DNA from: Parabacteroides merdae ATCC 43184
GTDB lineage: Bacteria > Bacteroidota > Bacteroidia > Bacteroidales > Tannerellaceae
Assembly: GCF_025151215.1 (NCBI RefSeq)
Contig: NZ_CP102286.1
Span: 2,666,001-2,730,000, forward strand
Direction of reading: 5' to 3'
DNA: 64,000 bases
Both the position numbers and the translations under genes were made by a program. Under the pieces are notes generated by a model that worked only from the letters and a program-made list of their open reading frames with translations, was not told the origin of the DNA and ran no database searches. The number at the start of each line of letters is the position of its first letter. Positions within the stretch are counted from its first letter, which is position 1. Positions 63,572 through 64,000 of this stretch are shown here, in pieces.

Positions 63572-64000
63572 ATGCTCAAAAATATGTTCTTAAAAGGTAT
63601 ATATGCCGGAAAACCGGCCATCTTCCAATTGACCGTCCTGCTTCTCCTGATTCTGGCAGGCGCAGTTTTCTCATCGCTGATTGCAATGGGATTCTTCTAT
63701 ATGATCTATGGTCTGCACGCCGATATTACGCAGTATTCGGACATGATGCGCCTGTTGCAACTTATTTCAGCCCTCGGCACATTCCTCTTTCCTGCATTGG
63801 CACTTGCGTGGCTGTGCAGCTACAATCCGAAAGAATATCTGTCGATCGGGAAAATGCCTAAAGGACACATATTGCTTCTCACATTTCTCAGCATATTTTT
63901 GATCACTCCTTCCATCAGCCTGACCGGAATACTGAATAAGCAGATGGAACTGCCATCTTTTATGGAACCCATAGAAAACTGGATGCGGTTGCAAGAGGAA
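63572..64000 (+). CDS. CPBP family intramembrane metalloprotease, 3' truncated
   Basis: The frame is open from ATG 63572 to the window edge (143 residues seen). It has hydrophobic helices at about 18-48 (QLTVLLLLILAGAVFSSLIAMGFFYMIYG) and 66-86, and a third at about 98-115; between them are loops typical of the N-terminal third of Bacteroidetes CPBP (CAAX-like) proteases. The catalytic EExxxR and HxxxN motifs would lie beyond the window, so the family call is by resemblance. An alternative start is Met5 at 63584, since the first ATG abuts a terminator. Confidence 0.65.
   Translation, partial: MLKNMFLKGIYAGKPAIFQLTVLLLLILAGAVFSSLIAMGFFYMIYGLHADITQYSDMMRLLQLISALGTFLFPALALAWLCSYNPKEYLSIGKMPKGHILLLTFLSIFLITPSISLTGILNKQMELPSFMEPIENWMRLQEE

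Overview
The window is a stretch of Bacteroidales chromosome, most probably Parabacteroides or a close relative (Tannerellaceae). This rests on the Bacteroidetes-type promoters (TTG, about 19-21 bases, TAnnTTTG), on Bacteroidetes-restricted families (DUF4837, DUF4251, DUF4248, a DUF6383-like surface protein, OstA-like plus repeated parvulin chaperones), on two proteins with type IX secretion C-terminal sorting domains, and on a str-S10-spc-alpha ribosomal super-operon that lacks tuf. The genus is inference; the phylum and order are well supported. I saw no rRNA genes, tRNA genes, CRISPR arrays or transposases.

Layout. 1-16.7 kb: housekeeping and metabolism (nadC, two modification enzymes, an RNA methyltransferase, ppk1, lipA, dipeptidyl peptidase IV, a YhcC radical SAM enzyme). 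Inserted among them is an AT-rich two-gene operon: a META-domain lipoprotein followed by a secreted trypsin-like protease that is split by a frameshift. 16.9-22.1 kb: a Ca2+ P-type ATPase, enolase and an Rpn/PD-(D/E)XK nuclease. 22.2-30.2 kb: an accessory segment holding a 997-residue surface protein, a noncoding region with a 46-bp near-perfect palindrome directly behind a consensus promoter and close to a DnaA-box-like site, a primase-like BT4734/DUF3987 protein, DUF4248, an HU-like protein, a cytoplasmic glucosaminidase (endolysin-like) and a small hydrophobic peptide. 30.2-48.4 kb: the complete ribosomal protein super-operon from rpsL to rplQ on the minus strand, including secY, map, infA and rpoA, driven by two near-identical tandem promoters.

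48.6-56.3 kb: mutL, a small tail-anchored protein, an OstA-like protein and three consecutive SurA/PpiD-type periplasmic foldases, in one tightly packed minus-strand operon that points to outer-membrane biogenesis. 56.3-57.2 kb: a gene-free stretch carrying a 69-base fragment that matches the start of guaB (IMP dehydrogenase), several inverted and direct repeats, and a heptamer-repeat hairpin; it looks like a deletion/insertion scar. 57.2-63 kb: recQ, clpX, clpP and tig (DNA repair and protein quality control). 63.2 kb to the end: an RRM RNA-binding protein, and the start of a CPBP intramembrane protease that runs off the window.

For the most unusual material see the guaB scar, the primase/HU/lysin cluster with its palindrome, and the META lipoprotein-protease pair.
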